Shown in pieces: positions 10,919-21,483 of a stretch of 64,000 nucleotides of DNA. Positions within the stretch are counted from its first letter, which is position 1. The number at the start of each line of letters is the position of its first letter. The DNA is from Chlorokybus atmophyticus (lineage: Eukaryota > Streptophyta > Chlorokybophyceae > Chlorokybales > Chlorokybaceae): contig RHPI01002823.1 in assembly GCA_009103225.1 (NCBI GenBank), positions 62,634 to 126,633 of the forward strand, written 5' to 3'. The position numbers and the translations under genes are program-made. The notes beneath the pieces were generated by a model that had not been told where the DNA came from, made no database searches, and saw only the letters and a program-made list of their open reading frames with translations.

Positions 10919-12510
10919 CCCGCTTAGCCCAACGTGACTTTGTACAGAGTGTTTTTCGAATAATGTATGCTTATGAGATTGAGATTGCCGCCAAGGGGGT
11001 GGGTACAATGCAGGATGACAATTGCTGGTGCGGTAAGCATGCATAGAGTGGCGGCTGGCTGCAGGTGCTGTTTGCTTTACACCATGCATGTGCTCATTCT
11101 AGTAGACCATCTCTGGTACACACTGTATGTGGTAAGCTTGACGGAAGCTTACTCCGTACTGCACAGCCAATGGACGTGCTGCACAACTATGACCAATAGG
11201 GTTAACATGTGATGCCATCCTATCATTACAGTGGTAGTCTTCCGGTTGTGAGTACATGTGGGATCTGGTTGTAACCACTAAGAAACAAGCCAAGAAGCAG
11301 CTTTGCTCAGTCACGTTGCCATGACAACATGTGCCGAACTCGCTACATTAATCTAAGCAAATGCATCAATCTACGGGAGACTTGATCGCACACATAGCGC
11401 GCTGCTTGTTACAAAGTGCAGTGTGTGTGTGACATGTTTCTTAATATAAGTTTTACAGTTATTGAGATAGAGTTGCCTCTACCAATTTCAGACCTCGCAT
11501 CATATTGATCACCATTGTCGCTACTTACACGGACTACCGTTGGACATAAACTTCAAGCATAGTTCAAATGTATTTATAATGTAACAACAAGTTTTGATGA
11601 CTTTTTGCATCATGTATGAGTCTATTTTTTTGTTTATAGCGCGTGCATGACACGCTCTGTTGTGACTGATAACATACAACCACTTTGGATTTACCGGACA
11701 CAAAAAGCAAGGCTAATGAGCCATTTTTGGTAGCACATTGATCTATGATAGGTTTTGATCTATCTCATGATGCTTTCCATGTAGTAATTAATACAATAGT
11801 GGCATACGTATAGATCGATTGCAGATAAACAACACTTGTCAAAGAGGCCATTAGTTATATCAAACATATAAGCGCAATCTTAAATATATCTTGGCAAAGA
11901 AAAGAGATTTGTTGTACAACGAACTTCAATTAATGACGTCAAGTTGGAACTATCTAATTTCAAAAAGGTTCAAGTCTTCAAAGCATGATAAACAGGAACA
12001 TGTTTAAGGCAACATGCATCCCTCTAGGATGGACTAGCATCTTGTAATTCCGTAGGACAAAGTTTAAATAACATCTGGTGGGTCATAACATGATGCATGT
12101 GACAGTGCAATGCAATAATGTAATGGAAGTTGGAGTAGAAGTAATAGTTAATCTTGTTCAATGTATGGACGACTCACATGCGCTTAGATGCCTAGATGCC
12201 CCTGATCCAAAAGTACAGAACGTGCGCGTGGCACGGTGCGACTCTGAGTCTCAGACCACCTGCCACCACGTCCGCTTTCTTGCCCGACTATTGCAGACAA
12301 AACTGAACCCAACTCTCTGACAAAAGTCTACCAATTGAATGAATTGATTGTACATGTGGTCCCCTTCATAGTACTTGCAAAAGCAGGGCCTACTGGTACT
12401 GGTGGTTTTGTAGTTTTATCCGCTCACGGCACCACGCACAGAAGCATCACCATAGCTTAGCATGGATAAAGCATCCACACGCCGACAAGAAAGCATCCCA
12501 CACCGTCAAC
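10919..12510. other. AT-rich intergenic region
   Basis: About 1.6 kb without a supported gene. Composition shifts to AT-rich between about 11350 and 12100. The short open frames have no recognisable motifs, and I see no strong repeat or RNA gene. Confidence 0.5.
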
Positions 12511-14125
12511 ATGGCGGCGGCCGCGGCGATGAGGGCGGCGGTGTTAATGTCGGTGTGCCTGGCGCTAGCGAGCGTGGTGGCGGCGTACAAGCCGGCCTTC
12601 AGCTACGTCACCAACGTCCGGAAGGACCTGCGCCGGTGCGCCTATCCCTACTGCGGGGGCTACTTCGTCACACCAGTAAGCTGTGATGGTGTGAGATGAG
12701 AGGTGTGAAGCCCCGCCTTGTGTTTTGAGGCGGTACATTATCTGTCTGCTGGTCCTTTCGCAATAGCAGCAGCAACTGTAACCAATGGTACTGTTACACA
12801 GTGCAACACCCTATGCAATCGGTAACCATCCATCAGCCCTGTGCAGTGTGGGTGCCATCATGCTGTGATTAACGCATACCCACACAACCCTAACCCTATC
12901 CGCCAGGTGTAGGAGCTACGTGGGTATGTGCGTATACGTGCAGTGTTGGTGTTTGTTTGTGTTGTGATCCATGCCGTCCCTCTCCAGGCCAATGGCAAGT
13001 CCGAGCAGTATGTGGTGTACAACCGTTACCAGGACGGTGCCGGCGACGACGACAAGCTGCAGGACATCATCGACTCTTCAGCGCCAGGCCAGCTGGTCCT
13101 CTACGGCTACTACGCGGACCTCTGCGAGTGCGGGGGACCGCTCGTGAGATGCGCCACACCGGTGTACGAATGCAACCCGCCGTATGGGGAGCAGAAACCG
13201 ATACTGAAAGCGTTCAGAGTGGAGCAGGTGCGCGGACGCGTGGTGTGCGCGCGTGTGCGTGCGCGCGTGCAAACACATGTTAGTGAAAGTGTGTGTGAGT
13301 GTACGCGCGCCAGCGCACACACGCGCGTGCATGTGCATGTGTTGTGGGGTGCGCATGCGTGGCGCTTGCACGTTGACGTATATCATCCATGACATACCAT
13401 CCGTCCCCTGTCAGGTCTACTTGGGTCTCCCCGGGGTGTCCTCCGCCAAGGGAAACACCCTCTACAGCGTTGAACATTATACCGATCCTTCCCCTTTCCT
13501 CGCGCGCGTATTAAACTCCCTCGCTACCACCAAGCTGACGGGACTCTCCTTCGCGCCCCTGGGACCTGCCAATGGCGGCCCCGCTTTCCTCGACATCCCG
13601 TGGCTGAGAAATCGCGTGCTCGACCACGAGCCTCGCGCACTCGTGGCGGCAGTTGTTGACGACGCTAACAAGATGGCAGTACACCAGGTGAGGATGTGGT
13701 TGCTTCACCTTGCTGCATGCAGCACGTGTGTATGGATTGGAGTGTACACATGCGTGCGTGCGCGTGCGGTTATGCATGTGCGCATTGGCATTGTGCTTCT
13801 ACCGCTGCGCGTGTACACGTAGTGGTGTCACACGATACCCACACCTAGCTATTACCAGGTCTACATCGCCATCCCCGACGAGGTCGGCCCGTGCGCCCCT
13901 CCCACCGTCATCGACTGCATCTACAACTCCGTGCTTGTCTACAAGCGCACCCCCTCCCGCTGCCTCGAGGAGGTCACGTGCTTACTCGGCCCAATCGCTT
14001 GCCCGCGCTTCCTGCCCGCGTGCGACGAAGGCTACCGCCTCGCTGGCTGGCCGTCGAAGCAGAACCATGGGTGCAATGAGTATAGATGTGATCCTGAATT
14101 CGTGCCGGAGTCAAGCATTGTGTAG
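12511..14125 (+). CDS. Secreted Cys-rich protein, DUF6748-like
   Basis: Four exons join in phase: 12511-12675, 12988-13227, 13415-13687, 13859-14125. They give 314 residues. The N-terminus is a good signal peptide (AAMRAAVLMSVCLALASVVA). It is followed at once by VRKDLRRCAYPYCGGYFVTP, a Cys-rich motif I associate with DUF6748 proteins of myxobacteria and some protists; that family call is from memory and should be tested. The middle includes LYGYYADLCECGGPLVRC, and the C-terminal part has many cysteines (EEVTCLLGPIACPRFLPAC), suggesting disulfides and an extracellular location. Intron 2 (13228-13414) is an almost pure TG/CG alternating tract. Function is unknown; a wall or secreted interaction protein is possible. 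Confidence 0.75.
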
Positions 14126-14689
14126 GAGCGAGGGGGAGGTGGAAGGCGGGGGGGGATAGGTGGTGGTGGTGAGGATTGTGGTGTGAGGAAGGTTGGCGTT
14201 TTTGTAGAGTAGGTGGTGGTAGTTGGTAGGGTTTTGCAGTAGTAGTGTATAAAAACGGAAGTGAAGTGGTGTGAGAACTTACTTCTGTATCACAGGATGT
14301 GGGCACAAGCAACGATGCCGTGCACTTGGTGATGGTAATGTACGGCAGCATGTGACAATCACTCATGCCACATGCTACACATATGCCGTCTAGTAGTGCG
14401 AGAACATGGTACATGTTGCAACATTGCAATTGTCAATTGTTATAAGAATAGTAAAGGTGCAATGCTATCTGTGATGTGATAACATGTCATGATATGGTTG
14501 TGGTTGTTGCTGCTGCCTACCATTTTAACTTTACCCTTTATGCCGCCCACCTCTAGTGTGATACTTTGCATCCCATAGAGTTAAACATGCATCCATCATT
14601 TAACACTTCATGCCGTACATACTCACCATTAATGATGCCCTGTTACATACGCCGTAGTGCACACAATCGGGCTGTATTACATTTTTATA

Positions 14690-14782
14690 CATTTATACAT
14701 ATACATACATATATACATACACATATATACATATACATACATACATTTATACATATACATATACATACATTTATACATTTTT
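14690..14782. repeat. ATACAT-type microsatellite
   Basis: About 90 bases of imperfect ATACAT/ATATACAT/TTTATACAT units. Both short open frames over it translate only as Ile/Tyr/His-rich repeats, so it is non-coding simple sequence. Confidence 0.85.
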
Positions 14783-14966
14783 ATTCGAAATAGGCTCGTT
14801 ATGTCCATTTATAATTTGACGAGTGCGAGTGACGCTTAAGCTAAAAGCTATCGTACAAGTTATTATTAACATGTAAGCAAAATGCTAATAAGTGCGGCGG
14901 GTCAACATCATTACAAGATCAAACTCATTGAAGCTATGAAATCTGCCCTTATTCAAGATACCCCCC

Positions 14967-15144
14967 NNNNNNNNNNNNNNNNNNNNNNNNNNNNNNNNNN
15001 NNNNNNNNNNNNNNNNNNNNNNNNNNNNNNNNNNNNNNNNNNNNNNNNNNNNNNNNNNNNNNNNNNNNNNNNNNNNNNNNNNNNNNNNNNNNNNNNNNNN
15101 NNNNNNNNNNNNNNNNNNNNNNNNNNNNNNNNNNNNNNNNNNNN
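14967..15144. other. Assembly gap (178 N)
   Basis: A run of 178 undetermined bases. The left flank ends in a C run and the right flank resumes with 24 bases also present in the transposase at about 25769-25792, then another C run. The flanks suggest a collapsed or misjoined repeat. Confidence 0.97.
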
Positions 15145-15505
15145 GTCCAGGGTTGCAGGCAGCTTGTCCCCCCCCCTCTCGATGCCCCCCTCTTATATTC
15201 TCCCCCCGCATGCGAACAATGAACAAACCTTTTGGTAGCTTTTTAAGGGGCATTATCAGAGGTAGATTTATTTGTGTATGTATGTGGTATTGATAGCTCT
15301 CTCTTGTGCACCATATGCACACAACGCACTTCTCTTGCTACACGCAGCATAATTAGATTTGATAAAGCTTACCTTGCAGTATGCATTAATGGGTATCCAC
15401 AGCTGTGCTTAAAAAGTGTGCAAGTGCTTACATATGTTGCCGAGTTGTGCATACGTATTTGTATGCATATATAAAGCTCCTCTTGGTAATGAAAACAAAT
15501 AGGAG

Positions 15506-15552
15506 CTTTGTAGAGCAGCTATCAGTACGGTGTACTCATAGCTGCTCTACAA
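15506..15552. repeat. Inverted repeat (hairpin), ~15-base arms
   Basis: TTGTAGAGCAGCTAT and its reverse complement ATAGCTGCTCTACAA flank a short spacer. A related AGCTCC motif occurs just upstream. It looks like the end or core of a small non-autonomous element. No protein is encoded. Confidence 0.7.
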
Positions 15553-15939
15553 AATACCATAGATGATAATTCTTGAAGTCTTGAGATTACAATTAGACAA
15601 AATAGTTTAGACCATGGAATACTAAGGCATGGCATGCATAACGGGTGTACACGGTTGCTATGTGCGTATATTTTGCCCATAATTACGTTGCACTACATAT
15701 TGGTATAGTCTTTTATGCGAAAGTGCTCCTCAACAATATGAAACAATGTAACATTGTCGCAATATGTTTTCCCTGCAGGCGGACGAATATTGGCAACGGC
15801 CGTGCGCCTGAGGACACTAATCTAGACTGTCGTGGCTTAGTCCACCTGTAATCTTGATACAGGGACCTAATAGCAACTTTCGTTACTATCAGGCCCTTTT
15901 TGTTACAATTTAGTCTTTAACAGTTAATTATGCCTAATT

Positions 15940-16270
15940 AACAGGCGCCTGTCAGTTACCTATCAGGCCTTAACAGATGACTGCATATAATTCACAGGCA
16001 CCTGTTAGTTACACATCAGGCCTTGACAGGTGACTTTATACAATTTACAGGCACCTGTTAGTTACACATCAGGCCTTAATAGGTGACTTTGTATGATTTA
16101 CAGGCACCTGTCAGTTACACATCAGGCCTTAACATGTGACTACACCTAATTAGCAGGCACTTGCAAATTACACATCAGATTTACTTAGGTGACTCAGCCT
16201 ATGTGACAGGCGCCTGCAGGTTACACACCAGTCCAGCGCAGGCGACTAAGCCTAATTCACAAGCACCAAT
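15940..16270. repeat. 53-base tandem repeat array (about six units)
   Basis: Units start at about 15994, 16047 and 16100 with a 53-base period. Each contains ACAGGCACCTGTTAGTTACA, then CATCAGGCCTT and AACAGGTGACT. The CAGGCACCTG and CAGGTGACT parts give each unit weak internal dyad symmetry. The second element copy carries the same array near 62180-62400 with fewer clear units. It may be a subterminal transposase-binding array, but this is inference. Confidence 0.8.
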
Positions 16271-16627
16271 TAGGTAATTATCGACAAAATAAGGCATTTT
16301 TTAAATACTGAAGGTGATCAATGCCTAACTGTCGTCATATGTATGGTCTTCATAGCTTGACTACACGCGACTGTCACTGACTGCCAGCATTGTTATGTGC
16401 CTGTGCTGTGTACATGTACCTAAAATGTGTATAGTATCTCTCAGTCACTTGGCAAGGCTTGTTCGATAATGTCACTCGAATGCAGTTCTGTTGTATATCA
16501 TAGGGATGCAAGTATTGATATGCATGAGCATAATGACGATTGATTGAGCTGGTTGAAGATGCACAACACTCAGTCACAAGAGCCTTGTAGCTATGTACAC
16601 TACCAGCTAAACGGACTACCAACTGCG

Positions 16628-18364
16628 CTACAGCTCCTCTCCATCATCGCTTTGCTCGTCATTACGGAACAAAGCACCACGCGCTGGGGCTTGTGGAGGA
16701 GACGCACGAGCTTGCTCTTCCTCCTCAAACGGTTGTGCCAGCCAATCAAATGCCGCTTCTGCCTCAGCGAGCGGGTCACGAGCTGCTGTCTCTTGCGGCC
16801 GGCGCCGATTGGGATCTTTCAGGTACTCGACACCAGATGCAGTGCGGCGTTTCACAAGTGTGAATGGCTAGAGGGTTGCGTACCATTGCCTCATCTCCCG
16901 CTTCATTGACATGATCATGGTGTTGATTTCGGTGAGGTACTCTTCATGTGTGTCTATGCTGGCAGCTAGGAGAGGGTCTCCATCCTTGCCCTTTATGATG
17001 CGCTCCACATGCGTAGTTTACAGGCATGTCTTAGTGGCATCGAAAGCCACTATTCACTGCAACGCGTCTGCAAGCCTGTAGCTTGGGGCTACAGCATTCC
17101 TGAATTGATAATGATGGAGTTCAGAGTGCTCACCGTAAGCAACAGGTATGCGAGGTGGTTGACTGTCAGCTGCCGGCGACCAGGTGTAGTGACGGCGTAA
17201 GACCAGCATTGCACAATCATTTGCCAGATTATGGGATTGCCCCATTCATGGATGTATCTCCTCCGCTCCGGGTCTGCAGTGTCGGTCACCTCAAATCTCC
17301 GCCATGACTTGTCTGCGACAGTCATACCGACAAGGCATTAGTCACGAAATAGATAGTTCAAGTTGAGCCTGCACCAGGCTAGAATAGTGCCTGTGACTTA
17401 CTTTGGAGCGCGTTGCGCATCTGGGCTTTTTGGGTCTCGGGGTCCATTAGAGCGTCGATGTGCCGGATTGAATCGGTTACAATAGGCGAGATGAGTACGT
17501 GTGTATGGAGGCTGAGTAAGAAGGCAGTGTTGCATAGCAGACATGGTGGTGAGGGACCCAACTCACTTGCGCTTGCTGCTGTTAAACAGTGTCCACTTGT
17601 ACACCTTCTCAAGGACATGCTTGATCTTGGTGACTGTCTCAGACCGGACCTGCGTAGCTTTCTTCAAGGCGACACTCTAGTGGAAGGGGCACTCCTTGGG
17701 AGTCCAGTACACCTCATAGAACTTGGCCGCATCAGCCTCGTCGTCATGGTTGAAGCCAACTACCTGTCACGGGCAGGTTGGTCAGTGTCACGGTGCAGTG
17801 CGGTCATGAAGCATTCCCAGCACCTGACACATGACGTTACGAATAGTTTCCTCCTTGAGATAAACGTGGCTCTCTACCCAGTGGCCGTTTATGATTTCAA
17901 CGACGGCATCTCGCAAATGCTGTCCACAGAAGAACAATCCGTTACACACATACACACAGTGTCACAGTGTCACACAGTGCTTACCTCGTTGCCAATCTTC
18001 CACTTGCTTGGGGAAGGGTTGCTGACGGCCGAGGTTGCCACGTCACGGCCAAATGCGTTTGGGTTGGGGGTTCCAATCGACCCTCTGCAAGCACAACCAC
18101 ATGAGTCATGCTGCCAGCCATGAAAGATGCAACCCTCACAGTTGCAAAAGAAGAACAACGTGCACAGTGCATCAAGAACGCATGCAGTCTAGCTTGCCCT
18201 TGCGACTGCGGTGTCAGGTGGAGTTGTTGTGATGTGCTGGGCGTTAGCGCGGGGTCTTGCTGCGATTGGTTGGCGACGGTTGCCTGGTTGAACACTGGGG
18301 GCAATGTGGACAACTGGCGCCGACCTCCACGACGAGGTGCACCTACGGATGGACCACGAGGCAT
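16628..18364 (-). pseudogene. Repeat-encoded multi-exon gene of unknown function, copy 1 (broken)
   Basis: Read on the minus strand, likely exons from 5' to 3' lie near 18364-18080 (Gln/Ser/Pro-rich), 18090-17985, 17915-17825 (HLRDAVVEIINGHWVESHVY), 17760-17575 (DEADAAKFYEVYWTPKECPF), 17510-17400 (ISPIVTDSIRHIDALMDPET), 17330-17130 (DKSWRRFEVTDTADPERRRY) and 16990-16628. The protein ends in an acidic tail (EQSDDGEEL, TAG). Compared with copy 2 there is an in-frame TAG where copy 2 has Trp (after ECPFH, about 17684) and an indel shortly after (SETV against SENV). This copy is therefore inactive. I do not recognise a family. Confidence 0.6.
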
Positions 18365-18506
18365 CTCTCCAACTGATAGTCGGGTGCCGCCTGTTTAGCT
18401 GATAGTGGCGCTGCCGCCTCCAACGCTGCCGCCGCCGGTTGGCCCGCCCGAATGTACGAGGCGCGAAAACGAAAATGAGGCGGTTTTGAACGTCTAGAGT
18501 CCCGCA

Positions 18507-18760
18507 CTAGAGTCGCACTTGCAGTGCGTCCTTGCTCTTATGGTTGATGGTACGACTGCATGCATTTGTGCCATCCATGTTTCGTACAACCATTGGTAAC
18601 AACGGATGTGTCGTAACATTTATGGTACGACAGAGGCATCTCTCGTCCAACCTCAGCCATTGCCGTACAATGGCTCTGTCGTACCATCCATGGTACGACA
18701 GAGGCATTGCTCGATCAGCCCAAATGGGAGTTAGCGTGCACTCACCCAAACACGCTTCAT
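18507..18760. repeat. MITE-like palindromic repeat with GGTACGACAGAG motif
   Basis: A 30-base near-perfect palindrome lies at 18674-18703 (CTCTGTCGTACCAT, CC, ATGGTACGACAGAG). Related GGTACGA half-sites occur near 18547 and 18620. Similar GGTAC(G/C)A...CCATTG half-sites recur at 23150-23230, 28975-29075 and 45070-45205. No coding potential is evident. Confidence 0.65.
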
Positions 18761-18901
18761 TGATGACCGGATGATGGCACGCAGGGGCACCAGGTCCATG
18801 ACGGGTCCAATGTCAGGCTTGATGGGCCTGGGTTCGACTAGGAGGCGGAGGACCAGGAGTCGTCGGCGGCGGCGGCGGCGGCGGCGGCGGCGTGGCACAT
18901 C

Positions 18902-19937
18902 TTGCGAGAAGTTGTGGTCGTAAGTTCAAGCAGCGAAGCCAGCTACTACCGGTCGCCACGCTATGGATCATGGCAGGCGTTAGCAATGGGGCTGTCCAAT
19001 ATGCATCACCAACATTGGACAAACCAGCAAGCCATTAAAGACCATTTTCACACAGAGAGCTGCTTGGTGGCTCGCTTTCTGCAACAAGGAGTGGATCAGG
19101 AGCTGCAGTCCTTGGAGCCCCTTGTCAGAACCATGCGGGACCAATTGCGGCTGTGGGAACAAGCACAAAGGAATGCAGAGGTACGCTCAACAGTCACATG
19201 CATTTCTTTGCAAGAGCAATTTTTTTTTTAGCGCAGTCCATGTGATATATGTAGCGTGGCTGCAGGCCTCCACTATTCACCCATACCCACCCTACAGTCA
19301 AGCCGACATTGCGCAAGCCAGAGCAGATAGACAGAGCTGGGCGGCAGTATGTTGTTGTCAATCTCGCTGTGCATGTTGACTGCATGCACCTCCAATGCAT
19401 GCCTACCTTTGCATGCTAGGATGTGCGTGAACGTGCGAAGTCGCACGCGCGTGCCGAACGAAGTAGGCTGGGATTGAGCACAGGAGCGCGTGGCCATTGT
19501 CCGGCATTCAACCAATAGTGCATCAACCAGCAATGCCGCAGGTGACTGTTTGAAGCAACCAACTGATGACGGTGTGACGCAGTTAACTATTGCAATTGCA
19601 GTGTCGCAAGCATGCAGCTAACCCACATGTGATTGGTTGACAGCACCATAGTGCACTAGGTCCTGTTGGAGCTCCTATGCAAGCCTGGATCTAATCCCAT
19701 CAACTGGTCCTTTAATCCCACTTGTTGATGGGCGCGGCGGCACTGCGGCATCGCTTTAACATGCATGCTGGCCTGTTGAATCCCGACATGTCCATTGGGG
19801 CAATGGCGCATGATGTGCCCATGGCTCACGAGCTGCGTGACGAGTCTGCGATCGAGGGTGGCGGGGAGAGTGCACCCAATACCACCTTGTCAGCCCCCAT
19901 GGCTTCCCCTGCTCCATGTAGCCCACAGGCCATTGAA
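18902..19937 (+). CDS. Mobile-element-zone open frames with splice signals, unknown function
   Basis: A plus-strand open segment (about 18902-19180) encodes a helical stretch (FLQQGVDQELQSLEPLVRTM, then RDQLRLWEQAQRNAE) and ends at a good GTACGC donor. A second possible exon lies at about 19267-19348. A third at about 19722-19937 encodes MSIGAMAHDVPMAHELRDES and ends at a GTAAGT donor. The first segment has no ATG at its head. These are probably 5' exons of the element-borne gene(s) that continue to the methyltransferase, but the exons cannot be joined with confidence. Confidence 0.35.
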
Positions 19938-20531
19938 GTAAGTCGCTGTCTTTTATGCTCGTGCCTTGGTAACAATGCGTCAGGCACTGCATAAGCTTAT
20001 ATTCGTCATTTGCAACATTGTGAGCCATCTTGTCCTGGGTCCTATATACAGCCCCCCTTGCTGCATGCACAAGTGGTCTCACCTGCAGCTTCTGCTCCCC
20101 TCGCAGCCAGAGCGCAACCACCTTCCGCGGCACCAATCTTTCATGCACTGCCATCTCCTCCACGAGCAGCACCGGTGATTGCGGGGCAACAATCCTTCTT
20201 GCCGCCACCGACGAGACCACAGCACAATGCAACAACCGATGTGGCTTCTACACCTACCTTACCCCACCCGCTGCAAGTAAAAGCCGGCAGTCTGCCCCAA
20301 ACTCGGGTACTTTATCAGTCACTGTGACTCTTGCCGTCCACAGTTGGACACACCATTTGAGTGCTGTATGCGCATGCAGCAGGGGTCACCACCTGCCAGC
20401 GAGTCATCAGAGGAGCTGGCCGCAACCCGCATACGGCCATCAGTCATGTTAGATGGCCAGCTCGCCTCATAGGACCACTTCAATGCGCCAACGGATGGTA
20501 ATTGCTTTTACCATTGTGTATTTCGCGCCAG

Positions 20532-21218
20532 GCCATCCATAGCGCAAAGTGTCCTGGATGATCACGAGTGCCCCAGCTCGAGCAGATTCTGGGCCATGCT
20601 GAACACCATGGACGACGACGGCAGGAAGGGCACACTCTCCGCAAAATCACCGCCAAGGCTGTCGATGCAGGCGTGGCGAGCAGAATCCTAAACTTCTGCA
20701 GAGCCACTGGTGCCGCGGGAGCGATGGCGCAGTATTACGATACTCTCCGCAAAATCACCGCCAAGGCTGTCGATGCAGGCGTGGCGAGCAGAATCCTAAA
20801 CTTCTGCAGAGCCACTGGTGCCGCGGGAGCGATGGCGCAGTATTACGATAAACTGCCTGCGACCATGTTGGCTGATGTCAATTGCAACATTGACCTAGCC
20901 ATGGCCAAGGTGCGACAGATCGTGCGGAGAAAAGATGTGTACGTCGAGCACCTGCAGATGACCATGTTTGCCAACAAGCTGGGCTTGTTGATTTGCTACG
21001 TGACCGTTCAGTGCGAGCATGGGGAGTGGGTGCCACGGCCCGGCAGCGCAGTTTGGGTTGGAAATAAAGAAGCCCCCAACTCAGTCCTGGTGGTGGGCAA
21101 CACTGCTCCCGATGAGCCAGAAGCACACTTTTGGCTCCTCAAGCCTGCAAGCACCGAACAGTGGTCGTGGCCTATGCATGAAGTACCACCGGAGGTAATA
21201 CACCTGATCGGAAAGTGA
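20532..21218 (+). pseudogene. OTU-like cysteine protease fragment with internal duplication
   Basis: An open frame from about 20568 to a TGA at 21216 carries two identical 36-residue units (TLRKITAKAVDAGVASRILN...), then DVYVEHLQMTMFANKLGLLI, WVPRPGSAVWVGNKEAPNSV and PEAHFWLLKP. The last part resembles the C-terminal half of OTU-family peptidases, which end in an His-aromatic-aromatic motif. The Asp-Gly-x-Cys catalytic start is not seen. Just upstream another frame (LDDHECPSSSRFWAMLNTMD) also looks coding and overlaps, which suggests a frameshift. OTU-like domains occur in many eukaryotic mobile elements. The assignment is tentative. Confidence 0.4.
20634..20849. repeat. Perfect 108-base tandem duplication within an ORF
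   Basis: Bases 20634-20741 and 20742-20849 appear identical. The unit is 108 bases, so the reading frame is kept and 36 residues are duplicated. With no visible differences, the event is recent or is an assembly artefact. Confidence 0.9.
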
Positions 21219-21483
21219 CTGAATGGCGTTGCCAATTCCCCGCTACCACCGGCTGTGACCCAGAGTGCTGCGCCAACGCCTCAGGCCTCGCCTTCGTGTG
21301 CTAGGCAAGAAGTAGTAGCCAAGTGTTCTGCACATCCTGCCTCCCCTCAACCACAGCCACATGCTCGCAATCCCAATTCAGCACCCTCCCTTCCTGCCGC
21401 GGAGACTCACTTGCCACCGCACTCTGACCATCCGGAGGCATCTCCATCAAGAAGCAGCTGTAGCTCGCTCTCCCTTTAAGCTT

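Larger units (their letters stand above)
14126..15758. other. Intergenic region with microsatellite, assembly gap and hairpin
   Basis: No gene is supported. The stretch contains an ATACAT microsatellite (about 14690-14782), an assembly gap (14967-15144) reached through a C run, and a short match to the downstream transposase just after the gap. A long hairpin lies near 15506-15552. The first 300 bases may include the 3' UTR of the secreted-protein gene. Confidence 0.5.
15759..18400. mobile_element. Large dispersed repeat, copy 1 (right end uncertain)
   Basis: From about 15759 the sequence matches 61999-64000 almost continuously in the same orientation, starting at the shared CAATATGTTTTCCCTGC. 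The match covers a leader, the 53-base tandem repeats and a minus-strand spliced gene. Single-base differences and small indels separate the copies. Copy 2 runs off the window, so the right end of the shared unit cannot be set; 18400 is where the minus-strand gene appears to begin. I see no terminal inverted repeats, integrase or reverse transcriptase. The element class is unknown. Confidence 0.75.

Noticed and set aside
12885-12905. Telomere-like CCCTAACCC motif
   Set aside because: Only about one and a half units are present, inside an intron, so it is chance or trivial.
15940-16270. Possible CRISPR array
   Set aside because: Units are directly contiguous 53-base tandem repeats without unique spacers, in a eukaryotic nuclear context.
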